Assembly (NCBI GenBank): GCA_026388715.1
Contig: JAPLJF010000036.1
Location: forward strand, 124,001-188,000
Origin: Deltaproteobacteria bacterium
GTDB lineage: Bacteria; Desulfobacterota; Desulfobulbia; Desulfobulbales; Desulfocapsaceae
DNA length: 64,000 bases
Direction of reading: 5' to 3'
Part shown: positions 28,162 through 36,253 of the stretch, one piece after another
Layout of the letters: every line of letters begins with the position of its first letter
Position numbering within the stretch: the stretch's first letter is position 1
The notes under the pieces: model-generated
Database searches by the model: none
Told to the model about the DNA's origin: nothing
The model's input: only the letters and a program-made list of their open reading frames with translations
Translations under genes and position numbers: made by a program

Positions 28162-28767
28162 TTGAGCTTTATCAACTTGAAAGACAAGGTGGTTCAGGTC
28201 AAGATTGTTTATTATGGTCCCGGTCGTTGTGGAAAAACAACAAACCTGGAGTATATCAATCGTAAATTCAGGGAACAGATCCAGTCGGAGATGGTGAGTT
28301 TAAAGACCCATGGCGATCGGACCTTGTTTTTTGATTTTCTTCCCTTTCATATGGGACAGATTAAAGGATACGATATTAAAATACAGCTTTATACTGTGCC
28401 TGGACAGGTTAAGTATAATGCGACCAGAAAGCTGGTATTAAAAGGTGTTGATGGAATTGTTTTTGTCGCCGACGCTATGGAAAAACAGCGAGAAAAAAAT
28501 ATCCGTTCGCTGAACCAACTCCATGAAAATCTGGAATCGTACAAGGAATCTATTTTTAAGATTCCCTTGGTGATGCAATACAACAAGGTGGATTTGAAAG
28601 ACCATGGAATTCCTGTCTTGCCGATTTCTGTTCTGCAGCAAGACCTTAATAGTAGGTTGCAGGTTCCTTATTTTGAGGCAAGTGCGATTACAGGATATAA
28701 TGTTGCCGCAACGTTGAAGAAAATAATTTCATCGACTGTTGTCTCAATACAGAAAAAATTACTTTAG
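28162..28767 (+). CDS. MglA-like small Ras-type GTPase
   Basis: The protein has 201 residues, starting at TTG 28162 behind a G-rich ribosome-binding site. The P-loop is GPGRCGKTT, switch I includes HGDRTLFFDFLP, the switch II region is TVPGQVKYNATRK, and the base-recognition motif is QYNKVDL. TVPGQ in place of the Ras DTAGQ is typical of MglA, as is FFDFLP. It acts in the cytoplasm as a nucleotide switch, very probably regulated by the MglB-like neighbour. MglA drives polarity and gliding or pilus switching in Myxococcus; the role here is unknown. The base-recognition and P-loop residues are intact, so it should bind and hydrolyse GTP. Confidence 0.9.
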   Translation: MSFINLKDKVVQVKIVYYGPGRCGKTTNLEYINRKFREQIQSEMVSLKTHGDRTLFFDFLPFHMGQIKGYDIKIQLYTVPGQVKYNATRKLVLKGVDGIVFVADAMEKQREKNIRSLNQLHENLESYKESIFKIPLVMQYNKVDLKDHGIPVLPISVLQQDLNSRLQVPYFEASAITGYNVAATLKKIISSTVVSIQKKLL

Positions 28768-28779
28768 AGAGAATGTACG

Positions 28780-31326
28780 GTGGCACAACAAACTGGACGT
28801 CAATATGACGATGATCTTACCGTTGGTGCAGGTGAGTATAATGAATCATTCTCAACGGGGTATGTGGATCTGTTCGAACCTCTTAGTGATGACGATTCTC
28901 CCATTGCCAAGCTTAAGACAATTGTTTTGTCGATTGACTGGGAGATAACAGATGATATCCTCCATCAATTACATGATGAGCTCCAAGACCTGAAAGATGT
29001 CTGGGCGGGGAATAAAATTAATCTGGTTTATATCCAGGCCTTGGAGAAGGTTGGTCAATATATCTCTGTAGAAAAAGCACGTTCCCATCCTAATGCCATT
29101 AAATTACTTCTTACCTTTTATTCTAATCTAGAAAGAATAGTCTCTTCTGCGTCCATGAGTGAAGAAGAGAAAAAACAGTTATTGCTCCAGGATATTAAAA
29201 GATTTGAACAATTCAAGATTCAGATAGCTCCTGCCTCTAAAGAGAAAAACAAGGTGGCAGAGAGTCCGGTTGCTGCTCGGGCTCAAGTTGTTGCGCCTGC
29301 TGTTGATATTTCTTTGCCATCTTCCCAAGAGCAAAAGAATGTCTTAACGAATCTGAAGGCGATTGTCCTGAGTATAGATTGGGAAATCAGTGATGACGAA
29401 CTTGTTCGTTTGAGTAAAGAGGTAAGCAAGCTCGAAAAATTTTTCAGTGAAAACAGAGCCAAGTTAATTTTCTTACAGGGTATTGGCGCTCTTGGTAATT
29501 ATATTCGTTCTACAAAAAGTAATGCCCATCCGGATGCCTTTAAACTTTTACATTCTTTTTATAAAGGATTGGAAAGAACGTATATTGAGATTTTGTCGGG
29601 AGAGCAGGAAAAAGAAATTCTTCTGGCTGAGGTTAAAAAATTTAATGCCTTTAAGTCGGTTATTGCAACAGTAGCATCCGAAGTAGTGGTTCCGGTTGAT
29701 GACTCTGTATCTCTTGCAGGTAAAAAGGAAGAAGAGGAAGAAGAGGAAGAAGGTGGCTTTGTTGGTCCGGCATTTGCTGATATGCCTGAGGGCGTCCGTG
29801 GTTTTCGTGAGGATGCTGAGGCAGTTAAGAGTGATGTTGACAAGAGCGTGGCCAGTTTTCTGGGCGAAGAAGAGGCGGTGGCGGATCAGAGTGTTGCCGC
29901 TGAAGGTCCTGAGGTAAGTTCCAGGCTGGATGCACTGTTTGGTAATATTGAAGAACCTGAGCTGACAGGTGACGAGGTCTCTGCTGATCTTGCCTTGTCG
30001 GGTGTTGAGGTGGAGACAGAGGCTGATGACGACTCCGATGAACAGGCATTGCCTTTTCATGGTGGAGCCTTGGCGCCAGCGTTGGCTGAGACCAGTGGTC
30101 AGAGCCTCTATGCTGAAGAAGTGTTCTCTGAAAAATCACCACTTACATCCTCATTTGCTGATATACCGGTCGTTCCAGGTCTTGAGGTGGAGACGACAGA
30201 GGTTGATGACGACTCCGAAGAACAGGCACTGCCTTTTCAGGGTGGAGCCTTGGCACCAGCGTTGGCTGAGACCAGTGGTCAGAGCCTCTATGCTGAAGAA
30301 GTGTCCTCTGAAGAATTACCATTTACTTCCTCATTTGCTGAAACACCGGTCGTTCCGGGTGTTGATGTGGAGACCGAAGCGGATGATGAATCAGATGAGG
30401 CATCTTTGCCCCGTGAGCAAGGAATAGTGGCTCCCGCCTTGGCATTTAGTGACGAGACGTCTGGCTTTCGCGAAACAGAGTTTGTCGCTGGCCCCGATGA
30501 GGAAGAACTTGATCTTGAAGATCGGCTTGACTCCTTTTTTGGCGCAGAGATTGAAGAAGCATCTAAGGGAGTTGCCTTTCATGTTCCTGATGATGTCCAT
30601 GAAGAAGTGCCGGCAGTCGAGATTTCTCCAGAGGAGAATCGTTTAAATAAAAGTAAAGAAATAAAGCCAGGTGGTCTTGCAGAAGAACCAAAAGTATCGA
30701 TTGCAGAGCCATTGGCAGCAATTGAGGAGGTTGAGCCCACGATTGCTGACGTTATGTTTGAAGAGGAGATTGCAGGGTTCTCCGCTGAGGCAAAGAGTGA
30801 AAGGCTGGCGGTTGTCTTTGAGCCTGTTGGTGATGATGTAGCGGTTGATGAACTTCCAGCTGAGCTTGGAGGAGTGGGCGCAATTGATGATGAGCGCATC
30901 CGGGAACAAGATTCTCTTGCCCGGCTTCAGGAATGCGTTGCCTCAATTCTTTCGAAACAATATGAGGCTGCTTTCCCCGCCTTTTTTATTGAAATAGACA
31001 GATTGCGCCAAGGATGGCAGGCGCAGTATGCCAAGAATACCTTTTTGCAGCTTTTGCTAACCGTCGGAAAGTATATTGATACCTATCGAACGGCGGCGGA
31101 CGCTGAGGCAGTGACACTGTTGCGATCTCTCTGTGATAAGCTCGAACAGGTCTGTCAGAGTAAAATAGGCATTGATGTTGGGCGGGAGCAGATACTTTTT
31201 GAAGAGACAGGTACAGTATTGCTCTGGCAACAGCGATTGATTGCTGCACTGATGGTAAGGCATGAGGGAGAGGCCGCATCTTTTGAGGTCGTGGATGATT
31301 TGACAGATCTTTTTTCAGAAAAGTAA
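28780..31326 (+). CDS. Large acidic protein with three helical modules, possible MglA-linked scaffold
   Basis: The protein has 848 residues and starts at GTG 28780, 12 bp after the MglA-like gene. A helical module of about 105 residues occurs three times: about 40-150 and 188-298 (both with LK-IVLSIDWEI-DD, then HP-A-KLL-FY--LER) and, more diverged, about 714-824 (LARLQECVASILSKQYEAAF, then FLQLLLTVGKYIDTY). Between modules 2 and 3 lies a strongly acidic, probably disordered linker with a tandem repeat of 60 residues (about 410-555). There is no signal peptide or membrane helix. I do not recognise a named family. Its place in the operon suggests an effector or scaffold for the GTPase pair. 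Confidence 0.7.
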   Translation: MAQQTGRQYDDDLTVGAGEYNESFSTGYVDLFEPLSDDDSPIAKLKTIVLSIDWEITDDILHQLHDELQDLKDVWAGNKINLVYIQALEKVGQYISVEKARSHPNAIKLLLTFYSNLERIVSSASMSEEEKKQLLLQDIKRFEQFKIQIAPASKEKNKVAESPVAARAQVVAPAVDISLPSSQEQKNVLTNLKAIVLSIDWEISDDELVRLSKEVSKLEKFFSENRAKLIFLQGIGALGNYIRSTKSNAHPDAFKLLHSFYKGLERTYIEILSGEQEKEILLAEVKKFNAFKSVIATVASEVVVPVDDSVSLAGKKEEEEEEEEGGFVGPAFADMPEGVRGFREDAEAVKSDVDKSVASFLGEEEAVADQSVAAEGPEVSSRLDALFGNIEEPELTGDEVSADLALSGVEVETEADDDSDEQALPFHGGALAPALAETSGQSLYAEEVFSEKSPLTSSFADIPVVPGLEVETTEVDDDSEEQALPFQGGALAPALAETSGQSLYAEEVSSEELPFTSSFAETPVVPGVDVETEADDESDEASLPREQGIVAPALAFSDETSGFRETEFVAGPDEEELDLEDRLDSFFGAEIEEASKGVAFHVPDDVHEEVPAVEISPEENRLNKSKEIKPGGLAEEPKVSIAEPLAAIEEVEPTIADVMFEEEIAGFSAEAKSERLAVVFEPVGDDVAVDELPAELGGVGAIDDERIREQDSLARLQECVASILSKQYEAAFPAFFIEIDRLRQGWQAQYAKNTFLQLLLTVGKYIDTYRTAADAEAVTLLRSLCDKLEQVCQSKIGIDVGREQILFEETGTVLLWQQRLIAALMVRHEGEAASFEVVDDLTDLFSEK
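30007..30450 (+). repeat. Coding tandem repeat, 180-bp period, 2.5 copies
   Basis: Copies begin at about 30007, 30184 and 30364. Two full copies share ALPF-GGALAPALAETSG and QSLYAEEV; the third diverges after the acidic block. The repeat lies in the acidic linker of the 848-residue protein. Confidence 0.75.
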
Positions 31327-31358
31327 GATTTTGTTTTAGGTTTTTTTTGATAGGGACG

Positions 31359-31400
31359 ACAATGGCGGTTATTCTCCTCGGCGGGAATAACCGCCATTGT
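31359..31400. terminator. Strong hairpin after the mgl-like operon
   Basis: ACAATGGCGGTTATTC (31359-31374) pairs perfectly with 31385-31400 around a 10-base loop, 33 bp after the stop of the 848-residue protein and before lpxA. No U run follows, so it may work as a Rho-independent terminator only weakly or protect the transcript end. Confidence 0.5.
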
Positions 31401-31467
31401 GCTGTCAATGCCAGAATGCCAATAATTTTTTTAATAATCATTTTATTATAGTGGAATAGAAAGTGTT

Positions 31468-32262
31468 ATGTTGATACATCCAACAGCAGTTATTGATAAA
31501 AAAGCAGAACTTGATTCCTCGGTGCATGTGGGTGCCTATAGTGTTATCGAGAAAGGGGTTCGTATTGGCGCTGGAACCCGGATTGAGGCGCACGCGGTTC
31601 TTGCTGGTCTGACTACTATTGGTGCGGGGAATGTAATTGGTTCTTTTACCTCCATCGGCACGCCGCCCCAGGATCTTGGTTATGCCGGAGAACCTACGCA
31701 GCTGGTCATTGGTGATAATAATCAGATCCGCGAATATACGTCCATTCATCGTGGAACCGTAAAGGGTGGTGGAAAAACAGTTATTGGTGATAATAATTTG
31801 TTTATGGCGTACTGTCACATCGGACATGATTGCCGCATTGCCAGTCATGTGATTATGGCCAATGTAGCCACCCTTGCTGGTCATGTGGAAATTGATGATT
31901 ATGCCTCCATCAGTGGTTTGGTTGCCGTACATCAATTTTGTCGTATAGGAGCATATGCTTATATTGGCGGGATGTCAGGGATCGGTCTTGATGTTGCCCC
32001 GTATATGATTGTTACCGGAACGAGGAGTCGGATGCGGGTTTCGGGAATCAATAAGGTCGGCCTCAGACGGCATGGCTTTAGCAAGGAGATCATTGGTAAG
32101 CTGGATCAGGCCTTTCGTCTGCTTTTTCGTTCTCCTGAGCTGTTACAGGCAGATGCCCTGGCGCAGGTGCGTAAGGAATTGCCTGATTGTGCCGAAGTTG
32201 AATCATTGGTCCATTTTTTTGAGAGCTCTAAACGTGGTGTCGCCAAGCGCACTGAAGATTAG
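31468..32262 (+). CDS. lpxA: UDP-N-acetylglucosamine O-acyltransferase
   Basis: The protein has 264 residues, the standard LpxA length. It opens with IHPTAVIDKKAELDSSVHVGAYSVIE and has hexapeptide turns through residue 190. The catalytic His lies in MAYCHIGHDCRI, and DNNQIREYTSIHRGT and the end IGGMSGIGLDVAPYMIVTG are family signatures. The C-terminal helical part ends at KRTED. The enzyme transfers an R-3-hydroxyacyl chain from ACP to UDP-GlcNAc, the first step of lipid A synthesis. It is followed by lpxI after 157 bp that contain two copies of a palindromic repeat. No fabZ or lpxD is adjacent. Confidence 0.93.
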   Translation: MLIHPTAVIDKKAELDSSVHVGAYSVIEKGVRIGAGTRIEAHAVLAGLTTIGAGNVIGSFTSIGTPPQDLGYAGEPTQLVIGDNNQIREYTSIHRGTVKGGGKTVIGDNNLFMAYCHIGHDCRIASHVIMANVATLAGHVEIDDYASISGLVAVHQFCRIGAYAYIGGMSGIGLDVAPYMIVTGTRSRMRVSGINKVGLRRHGFSKEIIGKLDQAFRLLFRSPELLQADALAQVRKELPDCAEVESLVHFFESSKRGVAKRTED

Positions 32263-32263
32263 G

Positions 32264-32314
32264 AGCCGTTACGCAATAACCATTGCATTTTTATCCATTT
32301 TGTTCCAGCCCCTT
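32264..32314. repeat. Palindromic repeat family, degenerate copy
   Basis: This roughly 50-bp stretch, AGCCGTTACGCAATAAC through GTTCCAGCC, aligns along its length with 32366-32415 and 36129-36178. The stem is partly lost in this copy. It lies just after the lpxA stop. Confidence 0.5.
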
Positions 32315-32365
32315 ATCCGTTCACAATATTCCTATGTTACAGTTATCTTTTGACAACGGCTGAGG

Positions 32366-32415
32366 AGTTGTTACAGAATAATTATTGTATTTCTAATCAG
32401 TTCGTTATGGCTTTG
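32366..32415. repeat. Palindromic repeat family, copy upstream of lpxI
   Basis: GTTGTTACAGAATAAT at the left and CAGTTCGTTATGGCTTTG at the right align with the intact copy at 36129-36178. It ends 4 bp before the lpxI ATG, so any hairpin in the transcript would affect the lpxI ribosome-binding region. Confidence 0.55.
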
Positions 32416-32419
32416 TGGT

Positions 32420-33262
32420 ATGCGTATTCATCCTGAAAAAATAGGTGTTATTGCCGGAAGTGGTCAGTTCCCGCTTCTTTTTATCAAGGCAGCCAAGGCG
32501 GCTGGGCGGATTGTGGTGGTGGTTGCCCATAAGGGGGAAACCATACAGGAAGTTGCTGCGGCCGCGGATATGGCCTGCTGGGTGAAACTTGGTCAGCTGG
32601 GGAAGATAATCAGGTTTTTTCATGATGAGGGGGTAGGAGAGACGGTTTTTCTGGGCGCCATTACCAAAACCCAGATCTTCCGGGATGTCCTTCCTGATTT
32701 AAAGGGATTGACCCTGTGGAACAAGATTGATACCCGACAGGATGATGCCATTCTTCGGGCCGTAGCAGGCGCTCTTGAACGGGAAGATATCAAGGTGCTG
32801 GAGTCCACATTCTATCTGCGCCATCTTCTGTTTCCTGGAGGAGTGCTTACCAAAAAGAAGCCCAGCCAGGAACAGCGTCAGGATATTGAATTTGGCTGGC
32901 GGAATGCCCGGGCCATAGGACAGCTTGATATCGGACAGTGTGTAGTGGTAAGAAATCTGTCCGTGCTGGCAGTTGAGGCCATTGAAGGAACAGACGCCAC
33001 AATTCTTCGTGGCGGGGGACTGGCCAAGGAAAAGGCAGTGGTGGTCAAGGTCAGGAAACCATCCCAGGATTTTCGTTTTGATCTGCCGGCAACTGGTTTG
33101 AAAACAGTCGAAACCCTGGCCAGCGTCAAGGGTGCGGTACTGGCAGTGGAGGCCGGTCAATCCCTGCTTTTTGATCGTGAGATTATGGTCGCGGCAGCAG
33201 ACAAGGCGGGTATTGTGGTGGTCGGGGTCATTGAAAATCCCGATGGAACTCTGGAGTTTTAA
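32420..33262 (+). CDS. lpxI: UDP-2,3-diacylglucosamine pyrophosphatase LpxI
   Basis: The protein has 280 residues (DUF1009/LpxI family). KIGVIAGSGQFPLLFIKAAK at the N-terminus, FFHDEGVGETVFLGAITK, then DDAILRAVAG, the C-terminal LAVEAIEGTDATILRGG and a KVRKPSQDFRFDLPATG segment are all typical. LpxI hydrolyses UDP-2,3-diacylglucosamine to lipid X in organisms that lack LpxH. In many genomes it lies directly after lpxA, as here. The conserved Asp in EGTDA is part of the active site in the Caulobacter enzyme. Confidence 0.9.
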   Translation: MRIHPEKIGVIAGSGQFPLLFIKAAKAAGRIVVVVAHKGETIQEVAAAADMACWVKLGQLGKIIRFFHDEGVGETVFLGAITKTQIFRDVLPDLKGLTLWNKIDTRQDDAILRAVAGALEREDIKVLESTFYLRHLLFPGGVLTKKKPSQEQRQDIEFGWRNARAIGQLDIGQCVVVRNLSVLAVEAIEGTDATILRGGGLAKEKAVVVKVRKPSQDFRFDLPATGLKTVETLASVKGAVLAVEAGQSLLFDREIMVAAADKAGIVVVGVIENPDGTLEF

Positions 33263-33303
33263 ATGGTTTTCCCCCTCTTTCCTTTTTCCTCTTTTTTCTT
33301 CTG

Positions 33304-34197
33304 ATGCAGGCCATGATCCTGGCGGCAGGCTTCGGAACCCGCCTCTTGCCCTATACTCTTGTTCGTCCTAAACCCCTTTTCCCCATTCTGAATCAATCCT
33401 TGTTATTGCTCACGATTCAACGTCTGCAGCAGGCCGGTTGTGATCATATCGTGGTGAATTGTCATTATCTGCGGGAGCAGATCGTTTGTGCCCTGCACGG
33501 TATTCCTGGTGTGGTGGTGCAGGAGGAGACCTCTGTCCTCGGGACTGGCGGTGGCCTGCGGCTGGCCCTTGGTCAGCTTCGTGATGAACCTGTTCTGGTG
33601 ACCAATGGGGATATCTATCATACCATTGATTATCAGCGTCTCTATCAGGACCATAAACGAAAGGGGGCGCCAGTGACCATGGCCATGCATGATTTCCCTC
33701 GTTTTAATACAGTGGCCGTTCGGGACGGGCGGATTTACAGCTTTGATGACCGAGCTGACCGAGCAAAAGGTGGTTTACTCGCTTTTACCGGTCTGCATGT
33801 TGTCGAACCTGCGATGCTGGCAGGGATTCCCGCAGAGGAAGAATATTCGATTATTGATTGGTATCGACACCTTTTGCAGCAGGGCCAGCCGATTGCTGCC
33901 ATTCGTGTGGATGACTGTTTCTGGACGGATATGGGAACTGTGGAAGATTATCTGGCACTTCATGCCGGTCTATTGACCGGGAAAATTCCGGTTTGGCCCG
34001 AGCTTGAATGGTCGGCAAAACGTCCTTTTCTGGTTGCTGATCAGGAAAAAATGGGGAGCGGGCTGGTGTTGCGGGACTGGGTCTGCGTGGGTGATGCCGT
34101 CATTGGTAAGAACGCCCATCTGCAAAGGTCGGTGGTCTGGGATGAGGCTATGATTGCCGAGGGACGCAGAATCGTGGATCAATTGGTGGTTCAGTAA
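33304..34197 (+). CDS. Sugar-1-phosphate nucleotidyltransferase, MurU-like
   Basis: The protein has 297 residues. MQAMILAAGFGTRLLPYTLVRPKPLFPI is the nucleotide-binding loop with the G-x-G-T-R-x(4,6)-P-K pattern. ETSVLGTGGGLRLAL, then VLVTNGDIYHTIDY and FWTDMGTVEDYLALHAGLL complete the fold, and a short beta-helical tail follows (VCVGDAVIGKNAHLQRSVVW). MurU uridylates MurNAc-1-phosphate in cell-wall recycling; related proteins make GDP-heptose or GDP-mannose. The AmgK-like kinase 2 kb away supports the MurU reading, though the two are split by an oppositely oriented gene. Confidence 0.75.
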   Translation: MQAMILAAGFGTRLLPYTLVRPKPLFPILNQSLLLLTIQRLQQAGCDHIVVNCHYLREQIVCALHGIPGVVVQEETSVLGTGGGLRLALGQLRDEPVLVTNGDIYHTIDYQRLYQDHKRKGAPVTMAMHDFPRFNTVAVRDGRIYSFDDRADRAKGGLLAFTGLHVVEPAMLAGIPAEEEYSIIDWYRHLLQQGQPIAAIRVDDCFWTDMGTVEDYLALHAGLLTGKIPVWPELEWSAKRPFLVADQEKMGSGLVLRDWVCVGDAVIGKNAHLQRSVVWDEAMIAEGRRIVDQLVVQ

Positions 34198-34198
34198 A

Positions 34199-34234
34199 CA
34201 AATAAAGGGGCGTTTTTTGCATCCCCTTTGTTTG
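34199..34234. terminator. Intrinsic terminator after the MurU-like gene
   Basis: CAAATAAAGGGG (34199-34210) pairs with CCCCTTTGTTTG (34223-34234) with one mismatch around a 12-base loop, followed by TATTTT. It sits immediately after the stop codon and also faces the barrel stub on the other strand. Confidence 0.75.
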
Positions 34235-34253
34235 TATTTTAATGGCCAGTTTC

Positions 34254-34397
34254 TTAAAAGGAATATCCCATATTCAAGGCCAGGGCATGCTGGGTTGAAT
34301 CGAGTTCTTCATAGACCGTGTGGTTGGGGATCACTCCGTAAAGATAGAGGTAGGTATTGGAAAATTCCGCACTCATGGTCCCGTCTGTCTTGTTCAT
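34254..34397 (-). pseudogene. C-terminal stub of an outer-membrane beta-barrel protein
   Basis: A 47-codon minus-strand frame ends HALALNMGYSF, with alternating hydrophobic residues and a terminal Phe, as in the last two strands of outer-membrane barrels. An earlier strand reads SAEFSNTYLYLYGV. An in-frame stop lies only a few codons before its ATG. The rest of the barrel is missing, so this is probably the tail of a deleted porin-like gene rather than a functional small protein. Confidence 0.5.
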
Positions 34398-34524
34398 GTT
34401 CTCTTCTTATTTTGTTGATAAAAAATTCCCATAACAAACAAAAAATGATTCTTCATATTTTTATAGAAAAGAAAAATGCAAGCAATGTCATGCAATTATT
34501 ATTGCGGGATAGTGGATGGCATGA

Positions 34525-36057
34525 TTATTTCGGTTCAGAATCAAGCTTGTAGTGGTCACGTCCGGCAAAATAATTGAGCCAGGAAGAGGTTCCCTGGAGA
34601 GACCAGTCTTTAGGGGGGAGTGGCGGGCAGTTGGGAAGCTCCCCAATATGGCTGAGTGGGTTGCTGTGGTAAACTTTGACCCAGAAGCAGGGCCTTTCCT
34701 GTGGGTAGACCTCACAGAAACCATGCAGGGAACCGCCGCATGGGCCGTTGATCATCTTTTTGGGACAGCCGGACTGCGGGCAGAGATAGCTGGCTTCAGC
34801 CAGGGTGCAGTCCCCGCACATGCGACAGCGAAAGAGAATGATCTTGAGCAGGTGTTCACAAAAGGTGTACAGGCGGCGGGTCTGCTTATTCAGATCAGCC
34901 TGGAGACTGACTGCTCGGGCCAGGGGGAAAATGAGACCCTCTGGCGTGAATACGGAGTCGTGGATTTGCCGGTTGATACGAAAGCGTGTTGATGGTGTCT
35001 GGGGAGTCTTGGTTTGTTGTCCTGGGCCGGAAAAGAGATACCAGGTGGCCGGGCTTGGGAAATCCACCTCTTGACGCAACTCCTGCAGGTTGGCTGTCTC
35101 GGCGTAGTGTTCTGCCTGATCGAGAAGAAAGGCGATCTTGCTGAAATCCAGATTGTTACCGCCAAGATGAACCCCGGCATATCCCATGTGTTTGAGCACG
35201 GCCACCATTCTGGCCCCCCGCAGCAAGCGGGCCTCTTCCCCTTTGTCTTGGCTTGCAGCCTCTTTTCGCATGAGCCGCACCAGCGATTCTGGAAAGATAA
35301 CACCGGGGACCTGACCCTGGCACATGATCTCGGCAACCTTGATGCTGGGGATAAAGACGCTGGCGAGGAGAGGGAGGGTGATGGCATTCTGGCGACAGAA
35401 GAAAAGCAGCTCCTGGTATTTGGTCATGTCAAAACCAAGCTGACTGATGACAAAATGGGCGCCGGCGCAGACCTTGGTGAGCAGTTTGGCATATTGGAAG
35501 ATCTGTTCGGCCTCGGTGGTCTTAAAGGGCGAGACCACGCATCCGGCCAGGAAATCCATGGCGGGCAGGGGCATGACACCTCCAGGGGCCATCTTTTCCA
35601 GGGGCAGGGTCTGGCGCAGGCGATCAATGAGGGTCAGGAGCTGGGGAGAGTCCAGGTCAAAGACCGGCAGGGCCTGGCCGTGAAAACCGTAACGGGGGTA
35701 GTCGCCACTGAGGACCAGCAGGTTGAGAAGGCCGTGTCGATGGCATTCAAAGAGCTGGCTTTCAGCCATATTCCGGTTCTTGTCCTTGAGGGAGAAATGG
35801 ATCAGAGGCTCAATCCCCAGGGACTTGATGTCAAGCCCTAAAGAGGTGGGGGCAAGCGCGGGATGGCCTCCAGGATTGTCAGTGATCGATAATGCCTTGA
35901 TCCGGCCATCTTTTCTGGCCTCTTCGGCAAACCTGAGGATGCCGTCCAGTCGTTTTCCGCCTGATCCACGGCCTGGCACCAGTTCAAAGGTGATGGTGAA
36001 TTCGTGCTTATTGAAGAGGGAGGTCCTGAAGATATCGGTTGGTTGCGAGGTGGGCAT
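34525..36057 (-). CDS. Methylenetetrahydrofolate reductase fused to MetV-type Cys-rich domain
   Basis: The protein has 510 residues. The first 300 form a MetF-type TIM barrel: FTITFELVPGRGSGGKR, then ALSITDNPGGHPA, LLVLSGDYPRYG, GCVVSPFK and HFVISQLGFDMTKYQ. The last 150 carry a Cys-rich MetV-like region with CRMCGDCTLAEASYLCP and CPKKMINGPCGGSLHGFCEV, likely binding Zn or an Fe-S cluster. Together they should reduce methylene-THF to methyl-THF in the methyl branch of the Wood-Ljungdahl pathway. In acetogens MetF and MetV are separate subunits; here they are one chain. It is transcribed against its neighbours, between the MurU-like and AmgK-like genes. Confidence 0.85.
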   Translation of the reverse strand: MPTSQPTDIFRTSLFNKHEFTITFELVPGRGSGGKRLDGILRFAEEARKDGRIKALSITDNPGGHPALAPTSLGLDIKSLGIEPLIHFSLKDKNRNMAESQLFECHRHGLLNLLVLSGDYPRYGFHGQALPVFDLDSPQLLTLIDRLRQTLPLEKMAPGGVMPLPAMDFLAGCVVSPFKTTEAEQIFQYAKLLTKVCAGAHFVISQLGFDMTKYQELLFFCRQNAITLPLLASVFIPSIKVAEIMCQGQVPGVIFPESLVRLMRKEAASQDKGEEARLLRGARMVAVLKHMGYAGVHLGGNNLDFSKIAFLLDQAEHYAETANLQELRQEVDFPSPATWYLFSGPGQQTKTPQTPSTRFRINRQIHDSVFTPEGLIFPLARAVSLQADLNKQTRRLYTFCEHLLKIILFRCRMCGDCTLAEASYLCPQSGCPKKMINGPCGGSLHGFCEVYPQERPCFWVKVYHSNPLSHIGELPNCPPLPPKDWSLQGTSSWLNYFAGRDHYKLDSEPK

Positions 36058-36128
36058 GGGGGCTCATGAAGTGCTTTTGCTTTTCAAATTTATGCAGGGA
36101 CTTCTTTCTCCCTGCATATCTCTTTAGG

Positions 36129-36178
36129 GACCGTAACGAAATAACCGATATATTTAAATCATTTCGTTACGGCTCTTT
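36129..36178. repeat. Palindromic repeat family, intact copy
   Basis: CCGTAACGAAAT (36131-36142) pairs perfectly with ATTTCGTTACGG (36161-36172) around an AT-rich 18-base loop. The element lies between the divergent MetF-MetV and AmgK-like genes and aligns with copies at 32264-32314 and 32366-32415. Confidence 0.7.
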
Positions 36179-36253
36179 ATGCCGTCTTGGGTCCTGGCCG
36201 TTCAGCTGTTTATTTTCTTTACGACGGCGTTGACAGTAGGTACTATTGTACGC

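Noticed and set aside
29559-30142. Several long frames antisense to the 848-residue protein
   Set aside because: Caused by the acidic repeat codons (GAA, GAG, GAT read in reverse); the sense frame has operon spacing and repeat logic.
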